From NCBI GenBank assembly GCA_017613135.1, contig JAGAEN010000007.1, forward strand, positions 1-64,000: a DNA stretch of 64,000 bases, in the 5' to 3' direction. The notes under the pieces were generated by a model. That model saw nothing but the letters and a program-made list of their open reading frames with translations. It was not told where the DNA came from and ran no database searches. Shown in pieces: positions 1-10,546 of the stretch. The stretch comes from Candidatus Saccharimonadota bacterium (GTDB taxonomy: Bacteria > Patescibacteriota > Saccharimonadia > Saccharimonadales > Saccharimonadaceae). How positions within the stretch are numbered: the first letter of the stretch is position 1; each line of letters starts with the position of its first letter. The position numbers and the translations under genes are program-made.

Positions 1-457
1 CTGTTTGTCTATTAGTATCGTCAGTAGAACCAGCAATGATTGGAGTATAGCTGTTGGTAGTTTTAGTGAGTTTCATCGCCCAAGAAGATGTACCAGTAGT
101 AACAGTAGTTGCAGTAATGATATCGTGAGTAGAACCTAGTGTTGCATTAGTTAGTTTATTATTGCCATATTCATCATTAGTATAGCCAATAGCATATAGA
201 GCATATCCGGTATTATCATTACAAGTCACTTTGACATTAGTAGTACCAATATCACTCGTAGTATTACCATTCTGAATTGTTGCAGTATGGGTATTCATAC
301 CAGAAGCAGTAAGAGAACAAGATACTGGGACATTAATGGTAATTACATCCACAAAACCATCGTCAGCTAATACTGATGGGAGAGTAAGTGCAGCAAAAGA
401 AAAAGCAGTGATAGCCACTAGGCTACCGGTGATGATTTTGTTTTTTTCAATGCGCAT
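1..457 (-). CDS. Secreted surface protein, N-terminal part (runs off the left edge)
   Basis: The gene begins at 457 and leaves the window at base 1, so only about 152 codons are visible. It starts with a lysine-rich n-region, a hydrophobic segment and a likely signal-peptidase site after ...PSVLA. A stretch reading AIGYTNDEYGNNKL closely matches AIGYTGDEYGNNKL in the protein starting at 62758, so the two are paralogues. An extended -10 (TGC TATAAT, complement of 486-491) sits upstream with a leader of about 22 nt carrying an AAGGA-like Shine-Dalgarno, so this gene is leadered. The visible part contains no FISUMP motif; by analogy with 62758 that domain may lie beyond the edge, which is inference. 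Confidence 0.75.
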   Translation of the reverse strand, partial: MRIEKNKIITGSLVAITAFSFAALTLPSVLADDGFVDVITINVPVSCSLTASGMNTHTATIQNGNTTSDIGTTNVKVTCNDNTGYALYAIGYTNDEYGNNKLTNATLGSTHDIITATTVTTGTSSWAMKLTKTTNSYTPIIAGSTDDTNRQT

Positions 458-516
458 ATAATATTTCCTTCATTTGAATACTTTTATTATAGCACGAGCG
501 GAATGGAATACAAGAG

Positions 517-1113
517 TTATTTGCTGAATTCAAATTTTTTAATCACTGCCATACCTTGTTCTACTTCCACCCTTATTTTGTGCTCCCGCACCCACTCATC
601 CACCGCCTTTTTCACTCCCGGAAGCGCCGGATTCGTATAATCGTGTATTACCGCCACACCACCGCGACTCATTCTCGGCCCTACTAACTTCAAAGAATCC
701 CTAATTGACTCATAGAAATCCCCGTCTAAAAACGCGAAAGAAATTTCCCCCGGCAAATCACCCGCCAATAAATCAGCAAACCACCCCTTCTTAATCACTG
801 GCACTGGAAGACCAGCGCGAAGAAATCTTTCTTTCACCTCTCGTTTTGTCACCGATAATTCTCCACCTCGAAAATCCACTCCTAGTACCGACTCGTCCGC
901 CACGCTCTTCTCCGGCAACCCTTCAAAAGAATCATAAATCCACAACCTTTTTCCCGCCGATTTAGTAACCAACAATTCCGCCAGCATTAAAGACGTATCT
1001 CCCTTATAACACCCAAACTCCACAAAATCCCCCGGTACAGTCAAAACCCCTTCCGCCAATTCCAAAATCCGCCGCGTCTCCTCCCCCGAAACCTGATCAT
1101 TTTTCCAACTCAT
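517..1113 (-). CDS. TylF/MycF-type SAM-dependent O-methyltransferase
   Basis: A 198-residue class I methyltransferase. It shows the TylF-family pattern: a SAM-binding motif FVEFGCYKGDTS (about residues 31-42), an acidic strand end IYDSFEGLP, the metal-site-like FLDGDFYES, and HDYTNPALPGVKKAVDEW near the C-terminus. TylF relatives methylate sugar or small-molecule hydroxyls. Its start overlaps the uvrA stop by 4 nt (ATGA type), so it is translated from the uvrA transcript. The substrate is unknown; a glycan sugar is plausible given the glycan genes that follow, but this is inference. Confidence 0.75.
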   Translation of the reverse strand: MSWKNDQVSGEETRRILELAEGVLTVPGDFVEFGCYKGDTSLMLAELLVTKSAGKRLWIYDSFEGLPEKSVADESVLGVDFRGGELSVTKREVKERFLRAGLPVPVIKKGWFADLLAGDLPGEISFAFLDGDFYESIRDSLKLVGPRMSRGGVAVIHDYTNPALPGVKKAVDEWVREHKIRVEVEQGMAVIKKFEFSK

Positions 1114-4034
1114 TTTAAGTATTTCCTAAGATACTCCCCAGTCGGCGTATCAGCCCTTCTGGCTAAATCTTCTGGTGTCCCTTCCGCCACCACCTGGCCA
1201 CCTTTAAGCCCACCTTCCGGTCCCATATCTATCACCCAGTCTGCCGATTTAATCACGTGCAAATTATGCTCAATAATAATCATCGAATTTCCCCCATCCA
1301 CCAATCGATTAAGAATCGATAGCAACCTCTTTACATCATCCGTATGTAGTCCCGTCGTCGGCTCATCCAGAATATACAGCGTCCGCCCCGTCGACCGTCG
1401 CGCTAGTTCCGTCGCCAATTTTATTCTTTGCGCCTCACCACCAGAAAATGTCGTCGCCGGCTGCCCTAGCCGAATATAGCCCAGCCCCACCTCCTGAATC
1501 GTCCGAAGTTTCGAAGCAATCGAAGGAATATTTCCAAAAAACTCCACCGCCTCGTCAATCGTCATATCAAGCACCTGCGAAATATCTTTACCTTTATACT
1601 TTACTTCTAGCGCCTCCGCATTATATCTCCGCCCGTGACAAGCCGGACAAGTCACATACACATCAGGCAAAAAATGCATCTCAATTTTATTCACCCCATC
1701 ACCTTGACAATGTTCACATCTTCCACCTTTCACATTAAACGAAAACCTCCCAGCCTTATACCCCCGAATCTCCGCTTCTGGTTGTGCCGCAAAGAGTTCC
1801 CGTATTGCCGTAAACACCCCCGTATAAGTCGCTGGATTCGATCGCGGCGTCCGCCCAATCGGCGATTGGTCAATCACAATCACCTTATTGAGTTTCTCAA
1901 TTCCCTCAATTCTTTCGTGTGTACCCGACACCGTCTGCGCTCGATGAAGCCGCGCAAGAAGTTCATTTGCCAGAATCGAATTTACTAGTGTCGACTTCCC
2001 CGACCCCGACACTCCTGACACTACCGTCATCACACCAAGCGGAAAAGCCACGTCAATATTTTTTAAGTTATTCTCCCGTGCCCCTATCACTTTTAATTCA
2101 TAACCAGGTCGCACTTTTCGCCTCTTCTTCGGCACTGGTATACTAAGCGCCCCCGACAAATACTTCCCCGTAATTGAATCAGGGTTTTTCGCCACTTCTT
2201 CCGGCGTCCCAGCCGCTACCAGCCGTCCGCCATTCACCCCCGCACCCGGTCCAATATCAATAATATAATCACTCGCCCACATCGTATCTTCATCGTGCTC
2301 CACCACCAACACTGTATTTTTAAGATCTCTAAGGTGTTTTAAAGTTGCAATTAGTTTATTATTATCTCTTTGATGTAACCCAATTGACGGCTCGTCTAAA
2401 ACATATAACACCCCCTGTAGTCCCGACCCAATCTGCGTCGCTAACCTAATCCTCTGTGCTTCCCCGCCCGAAAGAGTATTCGCCGCTCGCCCTAGCTCCA
2501 AATATCCTAGCCCCACATCCTGCATAAATTTCACCCGTTCGCGAATCTCCTTTAAAATAGGCTTCGCAATCAACTCCTCCGATTCCGAAAATCCCAAATC
2601 CTGTGATAACACTTCAAGCGTCGCATCTACATCCAAATTACACATATCTACAATATTAAGATCGTGAATCGTCACCGCCAGCACCGCGGGCTTCAGCCTT
2701 GCCCCGTGACAAGTCTGACATTCTCTCACCCGCATAAATCTCTCAATATCGTGTTTCATAAATTCCGAAATCTTCGGATCATTATACCGTCTTTCAAGCA
2801 TCGGAATCACCCCCTCATAAGTCGTTTCATATACCGTCCCATCCGCAAACCTACCTGACCCCGTAATTTTCATCTGATATTTTTCATCTCCCGTCCCATA
2901 AAGAATCAAATGCTGAATTTCCTCAGACAGTTCCCCAATCGGCGTATAAGTATTAAACCCGTGCTTTACCCCCACTTGCATTAATCTTTTTAGCCACCAC
3001 GAATCTTGTTGAACCCGATTAAATGGCCGAATCCCACCCTCACTAATCGTCAAATTCTTATTAAACACCAGCTCCGGGTCCACTTCCATCCGTGACCCCA
3101 GTCCCGTACAAGTCGGACACGCCCCTTCCGGCGCATTAAACGAAAAAAGTCTCGGCGTTAGTTCCGGGATCAACTCATCTGGATGGTCCGGACACGCATA
3201 TCTCTGCGAATAAGTCAGAATCTCCGTTGCCCCTGCCGCTATTTTATTCTCTCCCACCGCCGTCGAAGTGTCGTTAATCTTAAGAAGCATCATTATGCCT
3301 TGCCCTAGTTCCAACGCCTGCTCAATCGACCCCGAAATCCTAGAATAAAGATCCGGCGATAGCACGAACCTATCCACCACAATCTCAATATCGTGTCGTT
3401 CATTTTTATTGAGTTCCGGAAATTCATCTAGCGCATAAATAATCCCATCTACCCTTACCCGTGAAAATCCTTTCGCTGAATACTGCTCCGGAATGTGGGC
3501 AAATTCGCCTTTTTTCGCCGACACAATCGGCGCTAGGCACATACATTTTGATCCGAGCGGCAACTTCATCACTTCATTCACAATATCTTCTACGCTTCTT
3601 CTCGACACTTTTTTATGACAAATCGGACAATGTGGCACCCCCACCCGCGCAAATAAAAGACGAAGATAATCATATACTTCCGTCACCGTCGCCACAGTCG
3701 AACGCGGATTCCGAGAAGTCGATTTCTGGTCAATCGAAATAGCTGGCGAAAGCCCCGTAATCGAATCTACATCCGGCTTATCCATCACCCCCAGAAACAT
3801 TCTCGCATAAGAAGACAGGGATTCCACATATCGTCTTTGCCCTTCTGCATACACCGTATCAAAAGCCAGAGACGATTTTCCCGACCCCGATAAACCAGTA
3901 ATAATCACTAGCTTATCTCGCGGTATATCTACATTTAGATTGTGTAAATTATTTTGCCTCGCCCCTCTTACTCGTATAACATTGTCATTACCAAAAATCT
4001 TCCCCTCGATTAATTCATCCTTCTTCTCTTCCAT
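1110..4034 (-). CDS. uvrA: Excinuclease ABC subunit A
   Basis: A 974-residue protein of normal UvrA length and architecture, the DNA-damage sensor of nucleotide excision repair. Two ABC modules are visible, with Walker A sites [11 protein letters not shown] (about residue 48) and GVSGSGKST (about 670), and two [18 protein letters not shown] signatures. Zinc-binding cysteine pairs appear in CPICHK, in CPTCTGLG and in the C-terminal CEHCQGDG...CPACHG finger. The promoter is TGG TATAAT about 27 nt upstream. The leader holds a GAAGGA Shine-Dalgarno, unlike the many leaderless genes here. The TylF-like gene is co-transcribed downstream. Confidence 0.98.
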   Translation of the reverse strand: MEEKKDELIEGKIFGNDNVIRVRGARQNNLHNLNVDIPRDKLVIITGLSGSGKSSLAFDTVYAEGQRRYVESLSSYARMFLGVMDKPDVDSITGLSPAISIDQKSTSRNPRSTVATVTEVYDYLRLLFARVGVPHCPICHKKVSRRSVEDIVNEVMKLPLGSKCMCLAPIVSAKKGEFAHIPEQYSAKGFSRVRVDGIIYALDEFPELNKNERHDIEIVVDRFVLSPDLYSRISGSIEQALELGQGIMMLLKINDTSTAVGENKIAAGATEILTYSQRYACPDHPDELIPELTPRLFSFNAPEGACPTCTGLGSRMEVDPELVFNKNLTISEGGIRPFNRVQQDSWWLKRLMQVGVKHGFNTYTPIGELSEEIQHLILYGTGDEKYQMKITGSGRFADGTVYETTYEGVIPMLERRYNDPKISEFMKHDIERFMRVRECQTCHGARLKPAVLAVTIHDLNIVDMCNLDVDATLEVLSQDLGFSESEELIAKPILKEIRERVKFMQDVGLGYLELGRAANTLSGGEAQRIRLATQIGSGLQGVLYVLDEPSIGLHQRDNNKLIATLKHLRDLKNTVLVVEHDEDTMWASDYIIDIGPGAGVNGGRLVAAGTPEEVAKNPDSITGKYLSGALSIPVPKKRRKVRPGYELKVIGARENNLKNIDVAFPLGVMTVVSGVSGSGKSTLVNSILANELLARLHRAQTVSGTHERIEGIEKLNKVIVIDQSPIGRTPRSNPATYTGVFTAIRELFAAQPEAEIRGYKAGRFSFNVKGGRCEHCQGDGVNKIEMHFLPDVYVTCPACHGRRYNAEALEVKYKGKDISQVLDMTIDEAVEFFGNIPSIASKLRTIQEVGLGYIRLGQPATTFSGGEAQRIKLATELARRSTGRTLYILDEPTTGLHTDDVKRLLSILNRLVDGGNSMIIIEHNLHVIKSADWVIDMGPEGGLKGGQVVAEGTPEDLARRADTPTGEYLRKYLK

Positions 4035-4106
4035 CGCTATCCTTCATTAAACTAAACTGCTATTATACCAAAAAACTAAAGTTTTGTCTAGAGTGGACCG
4101 CCGAAT

Positions 4107-5591
4107 CTATTTCAAATCCACGCAAATATACCCACCATTATCTCGTACCGTATAATAATAAGTATCCTTTTTAACTTTATCTACTTTAGGTCCACAAAAG
4201 ATTTCAAAAGCAGCATCCTGCTCAAAAGTTTGCTCTCTATTATAATAACTCCTAATTTTTGTTAACCCCCATGCCGCCCGGCTAAGTCCAGTCCCTTGAA
4301 TGGTCATAAGCTGTTTAGTTACCGGATATTTTTCCGCCACATGTTGCATCACTTTACTCATTCCAATATTACCATCGATTTGAATCTTTCTCGCATACAC
4401 CTCGTCTTTATCTGGATAAAGCTCTGAGAGACCACTTGCAAGATCTTCTACCCTATAATTTGCCCATCTCTCTTGGTCAGCCAATCCATTTCCAAACGCT
4501 AGTACAAACATCATAAAAGAATATAGCAGCACCAAGCTCGGCGCCACGCAAAAATAATCAAAAATCTTTCCGACATTTTGAGTCACAAACACCATCATCG
4601 GCACGAACGCCATTCCTATTCCCAGCAATGATCTCGGCGTAAGTGGTGGCTTCTCAAGTAGTAAGTATGCACCCATCGACAGCGGCACTACCACAATAAA
4701 AGCTAGCATCAAAACAAGACTTTTTTTCTTAAATTTTTTCACCACTAGAATCAGCATCCCACCAAATGACAGCCCTACCAAAATTTCCTGCCAAATGTTT
4801 AGACTCTCAGCCATTAGTTTCAAATGCTCCACAAAATTGCCCCACACCCCCGGCACCAAGTTCGCGAAAGAAAGCATCTCATTACTCCGATAACTCTTAT
4901 CCGGCTCCGGTAGACAAAACTTAAAAATGAGTGCCGGTATCACAAACACCACCACTGCGAGAAGTAGTTTTTTAATAATCTCTCCCCGCTTTTCCCCCTT
5001 CAAATAATCTCTTACCGCCATATATACACAGAGAACCGGAAAAATCCCACTCGACGCTTGATAAGTCGTCCACATCACCATCATACAAATAATTGTCATC
5101 ACACCAAATTTCATCACTGCTTTTTTATTCAATTCCTTCGGCCACCACATAATTGGCAACACCGAAATTAACACCGACAGCGCAATACACGGTGCATCAA
5201 ATTTATACAACCAACATTCAATTGCAAGAGGCGTGAGCCCGATAAACGCCGTCAAAACCAACGGCAAATACTTGATTTTTTTATCACAAAAAATGTAAGT
5301 AATCATCACGCTCGCAACCGAAAGAATCATCATGCCGAGTATTTGCGGCCAAGGTGATATATCAAGCAGCCGATCATTTACGTTCATCAAAAGCCCAAAA
5401 GCCGTCGACGAAAACCTATTAAAATCCGACGTCCAAGCATAGCCAAAAATCGCCCTTCCTCTATCATCTACGAAAGACACGCCGCTTCGCCACACCGACA
5501 ACATCGCAAAACAATAAATTAGTAACACCACCAAAAACGGTTTTATAAATGGCCTAACCATCCCCCAATAATTACTTATTGTTTTTTTCAT
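4107..5591 (-). CDS. Multi-pass membrane glucosyltransferase-like protein (GtrII/Glucos_trans_II type)
   Basis: A 494-residue polytopic membrane protein with about ten hydrophobic segments. Near the N-terminus is VSFVDDRGRAIFGY, matching the conserved DD region of the Glucos_trans_II family, whose members move a sugar from a polyprenyl carrier to an envelope glycan outside the membrane. It overlaps the upstream GtrB-like gene by 20 bp, so the two are translationally coupled. Together with the GtrA domain encoded at 6580 this forms the classic three-part Gtr set (flippase, carrier glucosyltransferase, glycan transferase). Substrate and acceptor cannot be read from the sequence. Confidence 0.65.
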   Translation of the reverse strand: MKKTISNYWGMVRPFIKPFLVVLLIYCFAMLSVWRSGVSFVDDRGRAIFGYAWTSDFNRFSSTAFGLLMNVNDRLLDISPWPQILGMMILSVASVMITYIFCDKKIKYLPLVLTAFIGLTPLAIECWLYKFDAPCIALSVLISVLPIMWWPKELNKKAVMKFGVMTIICMMVMWTTYQASSGIFPVLCVYMAVRDYLKGEKRGEIIKKLLLAVVVFVIPALIFKFCLPEPDKSYRSNEMLSFANLVPGVWGNFVEHLKLMAESLNIWQEILVGLSFGGMLILVVKKFKKKSLVLMLAFIVVVPLSMGAYLLLEKPPLTPRSLLGIGMAFVPMMVFVTQNVGKIFDYFCVAPSLVLLYSFMMFVLAFGNGLADQERWANYRVEDLASGLSELYPDKDEVYARKIQIDGNIGMSKVMQHVAEKYPVTKQLMTIQGTGLSRAAWGLTKIRSYYNREQTFEQDAAFEIFCGPKVDKVKKDTYYYTVRDNGGYICVDLK

Positions 5592-6543
5592 TCAGATTCC
5601 TCGATTTTCTTTTATTAATAATAAAAAGCGGCCTACCTTGCGACTCCGCATGGATATGCGAAATATAAAGTGCAGTAATCGCCTGCGAAATTAAAACCAA
5701 TCCTACCAAAAACGTCACGAACACAGATAACTGCACTGCCCCATTCCACTTTAACCCCATCGGGTCCCCCAAAATATGTTGTTGAATAATAATAAACATT
5801 CCAAGTACAAACGAAAAAATCGTAATTACCACCCCAATATATCCAAAAATCACTAGCGGCGTCGTCGACATCGAAATAAAACTATCAATCGCCAGATTAA
5901 ATAGTTTCTTAAAACTATACGACGGCTTCCCCGCCATCCGCTTACCATATATATAATATATATACTCCTGATTAAACCCTAGCCAATCAATTAGCCCTCG
6001 CGTAATTCTATTATGCTCGGATAATTTATTAAATTCATCCACCACCATCCTATCAATCAACCGATAATCCGTCGAACCTGCCACCGTTGTCTTGTTCCCC
6101 ATCAGTCTAAGCAATTTGTAGAATAATTTGGAACCCAATTTCTGAACCAACCCATGCTTCGTATAATGTTTTCTCACACCAGTCACTATCTCTGCGCCCT
6201 CTTCCCATTTTTTAATAAACTCTGGGATTAACTTTGGCGGTTGCTGTCCATCCGCATCTATCGTAATCACCGCATCCCCCTTTGCATAAAAAATCCCCGC
6301 TGAAAGTGCCGCTTCCTTGCCAAAATTTCTCGACAACGCAATCACCTTCACCATCTTATTATCTCTAGCACATTTTTGTAGCACCTTCAGAGTATTGTCA
6401 GACGAGCCATCATCCACCAATACAATTTCTTTTCTATATCCATTAATACTTTTCACCACTGGCAATAAATTTTTCTCCAAAAACTCAAAAATACCCCTCT
6501 CCTCGTTATATACCGGTACCACCACCGAAATCAGCTCCTTCAT
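5572..6543 (-). CDS. Polyprenyl-phosphate glycosyltransferase, GT2 (GtrB/DPM1-like)
   Basis: A 323-residue GT2 enzyme with SVVVPVYNEE at the N-terminus, the nucleotide-binding VDDGSSDNT, the DxD-type TIDADGQQPP, and two C-terminal membrane segments (about residues 230-300). This is the layout of GtrB and bactoprenol glucosyltransferases, which load a sugar from a nucleotide donor onto undecaprenyl phosphate at the inner face of the membrane. The start at 6543 lies exactly 6 nt after TGT TATAAT (complement of 6550-6555), predicting a leaderless mRNA. It is divergent from the GtrA-GT2 fusion at 6580 and shares its intergenic promoter region. Confidence 0.85.
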   Translation of the reverse strand: MKELISVVVPVYNEERGIFEFLEKNLLPVVKSINGYRKEIVLVDDGSSDNTLKVLQKCARDNKMVKVIALSRNFGKEAALSAGIFYAKGDAVITIDADGQQPPKLIPEFIKKWEEGAEIVTGVRKHYTKHGLVQKLGSKLFYKLLRLMGNKTTVAGSTDYRLIDRMVVDEFNKLSEHNRITRGLIDWLGFNQEYIYYIYGKRMAGKPSYSFKKLFNLAIDSFISMSTTPLVIFGYIGVVITIFSFVLGMFIIIQQHILGDPMGLKWNGAVQLSVFVTFLVGLVLISQAITALYISHIHAESQGRPLFIINKRKSRNLNEKNNK

Positions 6544-6549
6544 ATCATG

Positions 6550-6573
6550 ATTATAACATAATGATGATATAAT
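6550..6573. promoter_or_regulatory. Divergent leaderless promoters
   Basis: The 36-bp gap between the two Gtr genes holds two extended -10 elements. TGT TATAAT lies on the minus strand (6550-6555) and TGA TATAAT on the plus strand (6568-6573). Each ends 6 nt before its start codon, placing the predicted +1 on the A of ATG in both directions. Confidence 0.75.
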
Positions 6574-6579
6574 AATCTT

Positions 6580-7884
6580 ATGAGAAACACTACTAAACGT
6601 GTCGGCAAATTCACTATCATCGGTATCGTCCTTTCCATTTTCAATTTTCTAGTTTACACCTTTCTCGCCCGCATCATATTTAGTGGCAACGAACTCCTTT
6701 GGCTCGACAGTATGATTTCTTATGCACTCGCCACCATTCTCGCCTATCTTCTTCATTCCAAAATCACCTGGAAAGAACGCTTCCCTGGTCGATCTGGCAT
6801 CATCAAGTTCTTCATCTGGAATTTTCTCACCGCTCTTCTCATTAGTCCCTTTTTTACTTGGCTTTTTGGTCTTCTCACGCCGCTTTACCAAGGCACCCAT
6901 CAACTCTCCACCAACCTAAACCTTCCTTTTGATTATAATTTCATTGAAAGCACCTTTATTTTCTACCTCGTCACACTTGTTACCATGATTTTAAACTATC
7001 TTTTTTACGACAAACTCGTTTTCGGCACTCCAAAAAATGTTGAAAAAACATACTCTAAACATACTCACGCCAAAGTTTCCGTCATCGTTCCAATCTACAA
7101 CACCGAAAAATACTTGCCAAAGTGTCTTGACTCCATACTAAACCAAACCCACGAGAATCTTGAAATCATTTTGGTCGATGACGGCTCCACTGACGACTCT
7201 GGCCATCTCGCCGACATCTATGCCAAAAAAGACAAACGCATCAAAGTCATCCATCAAAAAAACCAAGGCCAATCCACCGCCAGAAACACCGGCCTAGAAA
7301 AAGCCACCGGTGATTACATTAGTTTTGTCGACAGCGACGACCAAATTAAACCTACTTTCATTGAAAGCTTACTCTCCACCTACGCTGACAAAACCAGTCT
7401 TTCTGTTTGTGGAGTTCATTATAAACGACTCAAACAACATACCGATTCTAATGTCTATATTAACCCGCTTCGCAACCCCAAAAATCAAGAATCAAAAAAA
7501 GCCTATATTCTATATCTCTTGGCTGTCGACGGTCGCATGTATTCTTCAGTCAACAAACTTTTCCGCGCTAGCATCGCCAAAAAATGTCAATTCGATAAAA
7601 CCCTAAACTTTGCCGAAGACACCAAATATGTCCTTGATTATTTAAAAAAAGCGGGGGGCGAAATCGCCTTCGTTTTAGAGCCACTTTATATTTATAATTT
7701 TGGCACTGAAACCAGCACCATCAAAACCACAGCTTTAAACTGGCAAAACTGGCAAACTTCCTATAAAAATCTTAAGTCGTGGCTCGGCCCTCACCCCACC
7801 CCACGAGAAAAATTCTGGCTCCACACCGTCCATCTCCGCTGGCGCATCTCTTACCTTCGCTCCAAACGTCGTGCTAAAATATAA
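6580..7884 (+). CDS. GtrA-like membrane domain fused to a GT2 glycosyltransferase
   Basis: A 434-residue fusion. Residues about 1-150 form a four-helix GtrA/DPMS-type module (VGKFTIIGIVLSIFNFLVY at the start, then ISYALATILAYLLHSKITWK), thought to help flip polyprenyl-linked sugars. Residues about 163-420 are a GT2 domain with KVSVIVPIYNTEKYL, LVDDGSTDDSG, NQGQSTARNTGL and the metal-binding FVDSDDQI. GtrA is usually a free-standing small protein; here a second glycosyltransferase is attached. The start is leaderless by position (6 nt after TATAAT). It is divergent from the GtrB-like and GtrII-like genes. Confidence 0.8.
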   Translation: MRNTTKRVGKFTIIGIVLSIFNFLVYTFLARIIFSGNELLWLDSMISYALATILAYLLHSKITWKERFPGRSGIIKFFIWNFLTALLISPFFTWLFGLLTPLYQGTHQLSTNLNLPFDYNFIESTFIFYLVTLVTMILNYLFYDKLVFGTPKNVEKTYSKHTHAKVSVIVPIYNTEKYLPKCLDSILNQTHENLEIILVDDGSTDDSGHLADIYAKKDKRIKVIHQKNQGQSTARNTGLEKATGDYISFVDSDDQIKPTFIESLLSTYADKTSLSVCGVHYKRLKQHTDSNVYINPLRNPKNQESKKAYILYLLAVDGRMYSSVNKLFRASIAKKCQFDKTLNFAEDTKYVLDYLKKAGGEIAFVLEPLYIYNFGTETSTIKTTALNWQNWQTSYKNLKSWLGPHPTPREKFWLHTVHLRWRISYLRSKRRAKI

Positions 7885-7898
7885 TAAAAGGAGAAAAA

Positions 7899-8921
7899 AT
7901 GAATAACCACGAAACACCAACCACCCAATCAGAAGATACTAAGACACACGAAGCCCGCGAGCAACTATTTGACCATGAAATATGCGAGGAATTGATTACC
8001 CATCTTCTCACCGAACACGAATCGCAACGCTTGCAGTTCAAAGAATCTCCCGATGTATGTTATAAACTAAACGTCCATTTTCCATCGGTTTATGAAATCT
8101 CCAAAAGAATAGCCCCAGAAGATTTTATTACCCAAACAGCCGCTCTTTACCATGATTATGGTCGTATTCCACAATTTGAATTAAAAGGCGATTTTAACGA
8201 TGGCACTCTTGGTTCTGAACAAGACCATCATGTCATTGGATACCACGCCTTCCTAGAAGATGCCCCTAAGATTCTTGAATCTTGCTCAGATTTTACACCG
8301 CTCATCATTAATGACAGCGCGAAATCCGGTGCTATCAGCATCATCGCCAAGACTATTAAGCTACATGGTCTACGCGGAAAGGCATTTCCAGAAGATTTTC
8401 AAAATCTCACCGAAGAAGAAGCTCGTGCCGTAGACCTAGTTTCCCAAATTGATGACATTGCCAACGGCGTTCAGTGCGTAGGTTACTTATTACGAGAAGG
8501 TCAGGAGCAAAAGAAAAACCAATCAAACGGCGGCTTCATCCCAGACGAAAATGCCACGTCAAAAAAAGTTTCTCCAAAGGTTATGGAATTATTTAGAGAA
8601 AGCACCGCCTTTAATCGCAACGCCGAATGCAAAACCTACCCAGATTATTATCTATTTGGTGCTTTTCTTGCAACTAGAAGTCTCAAAAATCCAGCCACGC
8701 GTGAACTCACTAAAGAATTAATGTCTCTACCAACATCAGTCATGGAACACGAAATAATTGACGGCCAAGATACTTTGGTCAGCAAAAAATTTGCTAGTTC
8801 CATTGAAGCGTTCGAGTATATTTTCAGAACCCAAATGGAAGAAAAAGACGCCAACGAAGCCTACAACATCTTATTAAGCTATTACCATACCGGCGAAGCC
8901 CCAAACGTAAGTCAGCAATAG
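7899..8921 (+). CDS. HD-domain hydrolase-like protein
   Basis: A 340-residue soluble protein. It has an HD signature ALYHDYGRIPQF (His85-Asp86), further histidines in QDHHVIGYHAF and a lysine/histidine helix IIAKTIKLHG, as in metal-dependent HD phosphohydrolases. The substrate is unknown. It follows the GtrA-GT2 fusion by 14 nt and has its own Shine-Dalgarno AAAGGAG. It is therefore probably co-transcribed with glycan genes, with no clear functional link. Confidence 0.6.
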   Translation: MNNHETPTTQSEDTKTHEAREQLFDHEICEELITHLLTEHESQRLQFKESPDVCYKLNVHFPSVYEISKRIAPEDFITQTAALYHDYGRIPQFELKGDFNDGTLGSEQDHHVIGYHAFLEDAPKILESCSDFTPLIINDSAKSGAISIIAKTIKLHGLRGKAFPEDFQNLTEEEARAVDLVSQIDDIANGVQCVGYLLREGQEQKKNQSNGGFIPDENATSKKVSPKVMELFRESTAFNRNAECKTYPDYYLFGAFLATRSLKNPATRELTKELMSLPTSVMEHEIIDGQDTLVSKKFASSIEAFEYIFRTQMEEKDANEAYNILLSYYHTGEAPNVSQQ

Positions 8922-8954
8922 CCCATCATCTCAAAGTATGATAAAATATACTAT

Positions 8955-9767
8955 ATGAAAATCCCTCGCGTTTTAAATCGCAAAAACCGGATTCTATTAA
9001 AAGAACTTACCAAGACGGATTTTAAACTCCGTTACCAAGGCTCCGTCCTTGGCTACTTATGGGCTCTCCTTCGTCCATTAATGATGTTTGCTATATTGTA
9101 TATAGTGTTTTCCAAACTTCTCCGCATCGGTAATGACATTCCTCATTACCCAGTCTATCTACTCTGTGGCACCACGCTTTGGAGTTTCTTCACCGAATGT
9201 ACTTCCCAGGGCATTCAAGCTATTATCGTCCGTGGTGATTTGCTTCGCAAAATCAGTTTTCCAAAATATATCGTCGTCGTCTCTTCCCAGCTCACCGCTC
9301 TCATCAACCTAGGCATCAATCTTATTGTTGTTGTTGTATTCGCTCTCATCAACGGCGTCGCCCCTAGTTGGTCCTGGTTTCTCGTCATCCCAGCCGTCTT
9401 AGAGCTATATCTTCTCTCTCTCGGCATTGCTTTCCTTCTTGGTTCCATCAATGTTAAATACCGCGATATTACTTCCATCTGGGATGTTCTCGTTCAGGCT
9501 TTATTCTATGCCGTACCTATCATTTATCCTATCTCAATGGTTGCTGGCACCAGTGCTCTCGCCGCTAAAATTATACTTTTGAATCCTATCGCCCAAGCCA
9601 TACAGGATATTCGTTTCAATCTCATCACTCCCGAAACCATCACTACTTGGAATTATATCAACAACCCGTTTATCGTTATTATTCCTATCCTCTTTGTTTT
9701 AATCATCCTTATCGCTGGTGCCATCACCTTCCGTAAAAAATCTAAATTCTTCGCGGAGGAAGTCTGA
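8955..9767 (+). CDS. ABC-2 polysaccharide exporter permease (Wzm/TagG-like)
   Basis: A 270-residue membrane protein with about six hydrophobic helices and the family pattern FKLRYQGSVLGYLWALLRPL near the N-terminus. It matches O-antigen and teichoic-acid export permeases, which move finished lipid-linked glycans across the membrane. A TGA TAAAAT -10 ends 7 nt before the ATG. The stop overlaps the ATPase start (TGATG), so the two are coupled and presumably form one transporter. Confidence 0.85.
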   Translation: MKIPRVLNRKNRILLKELTKTDFKLRYQGSVLGYLWALLRPLMMFAILYIVFSKLLRIGNDIPHYPVYLLCGTTLWSFFTECTSQGIQAIIVRGDLLRKISFPKYIVVVSSQLTALINLGINLIVVVVFALINGVAPSWSWFLVIPAVLELYLLSLGIAFLLGSINVKYRDITSIWDVLVQALFYAVPIIYPISMVAGTSALAAKIILLNPIAQAIQDIRFNLITPETITTWNYINNPFIVIIPILFVLIILIAGAITFRKKSKFFAEEV

Positions 9768-10546
9768 TGAAACGTTCCATTGGTACACGTACTGAAATAT
9801 CGAGCCCTACCGCTCCCGCTATTACCGTAAAAAACCTTCACAAAAGTTTTCGTCTTCCCACCGAACAATCCTTTGGTCTAAAACAAACCATCTTTAATCG
9901 TCTCCGTGGAATTAAGGGTTACAAAGAGCAAAAAGTCTTGAAAGGTCTTGATTTTGAAATTAAACAAGGCGAGTTTCTCGGCATTGTTGGCCGAAACGGT
10001 TCCGGTAAGTCCACCCTCCTTAAAATCCTCGCTGGCATCTACTACCCCGAAAAAGGCGAAATCACTATTAATGGCAATCTCGTTCCTTTTATCGAACTTG
10101 GTGTCGGTTTTAACCCAGAACTCACCGGTCGTGAAAACGTCTATATGAATGGTGCCCTTCTTGGCTTTTCTAATGCTGAAATGGATAAAATGTACGACGA
10201 TATTTGGAAATTCGCCGAACTCGAACCATTTCAAGACCAAAAACTTAAAAACTATTCATCAGGCATGCAAGTCCGCCTTGCCTTTTCCATTGCCATCCGT
10301 GCCCGCGGCGATATTCTCCTTCTCGACGAAGTTCTCGCCGTCGGCGACGCTGCCTTCCAACAAAAATGCAATGACTACTTTAAAGAATTAAAAAAACATC
10401 ATCAAACTGTTATCCTTGTCACTCATTCCATGGAAGACGTCAAAAGATTTTGTACCCGTGCCATCCTCCTAGAATCTGGCAAAATTATTGAAGAAGGCGA
10501 CCCTCACAAAGTCGCCAACGCCTATACCAAAATGCTTCTTTCCTAA
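9767..10546 (+). CDS. ABC polysaccharide exporter ATPase (Wzt/TagH-like)
   Basis: A 259-residue ATPase with Walker A GRNGSGKST, Q-loop region NPELTGREN, signature YSSGMQVRLAFSIA, Walker B ILLLDEVLAVGD and the switch-histidine segment VTHSM. The short N-terminal extension before the P-loop and the ENVYMNGALLG motif are typical of Wzt/TagH proteins. It lacks the C-terminal glycan-recognition domain of long Wzt proteins. It is coupled to the permease by a 1-nt overlap and overlaps the convergent glycosyltransferase gene by 4 nt. Confidence 0.9.
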   Translation: MKRSIGTRTEISSPTAPAITVKNLHKSFRLPTEQSFGLKQTIFNRLRGIKGYKEQKVLKGLDFEIKQGEFLGIVGRNGSGKSTLLKILAGIYYPEKGEITINGNLVPFIELGVGFNPELTGRENVYMNGALLGFSNAEMDKMYDDIWKFAELEPFQDQKLKNYSSGMQVRLAFSIAIRARGDILLLDEVLAVGDAAFQQKCNDYFKELKKHHQTVILVTHSMEDVKRFCTRAILLESGKIIEEGDPHKVANAYTKMLLS

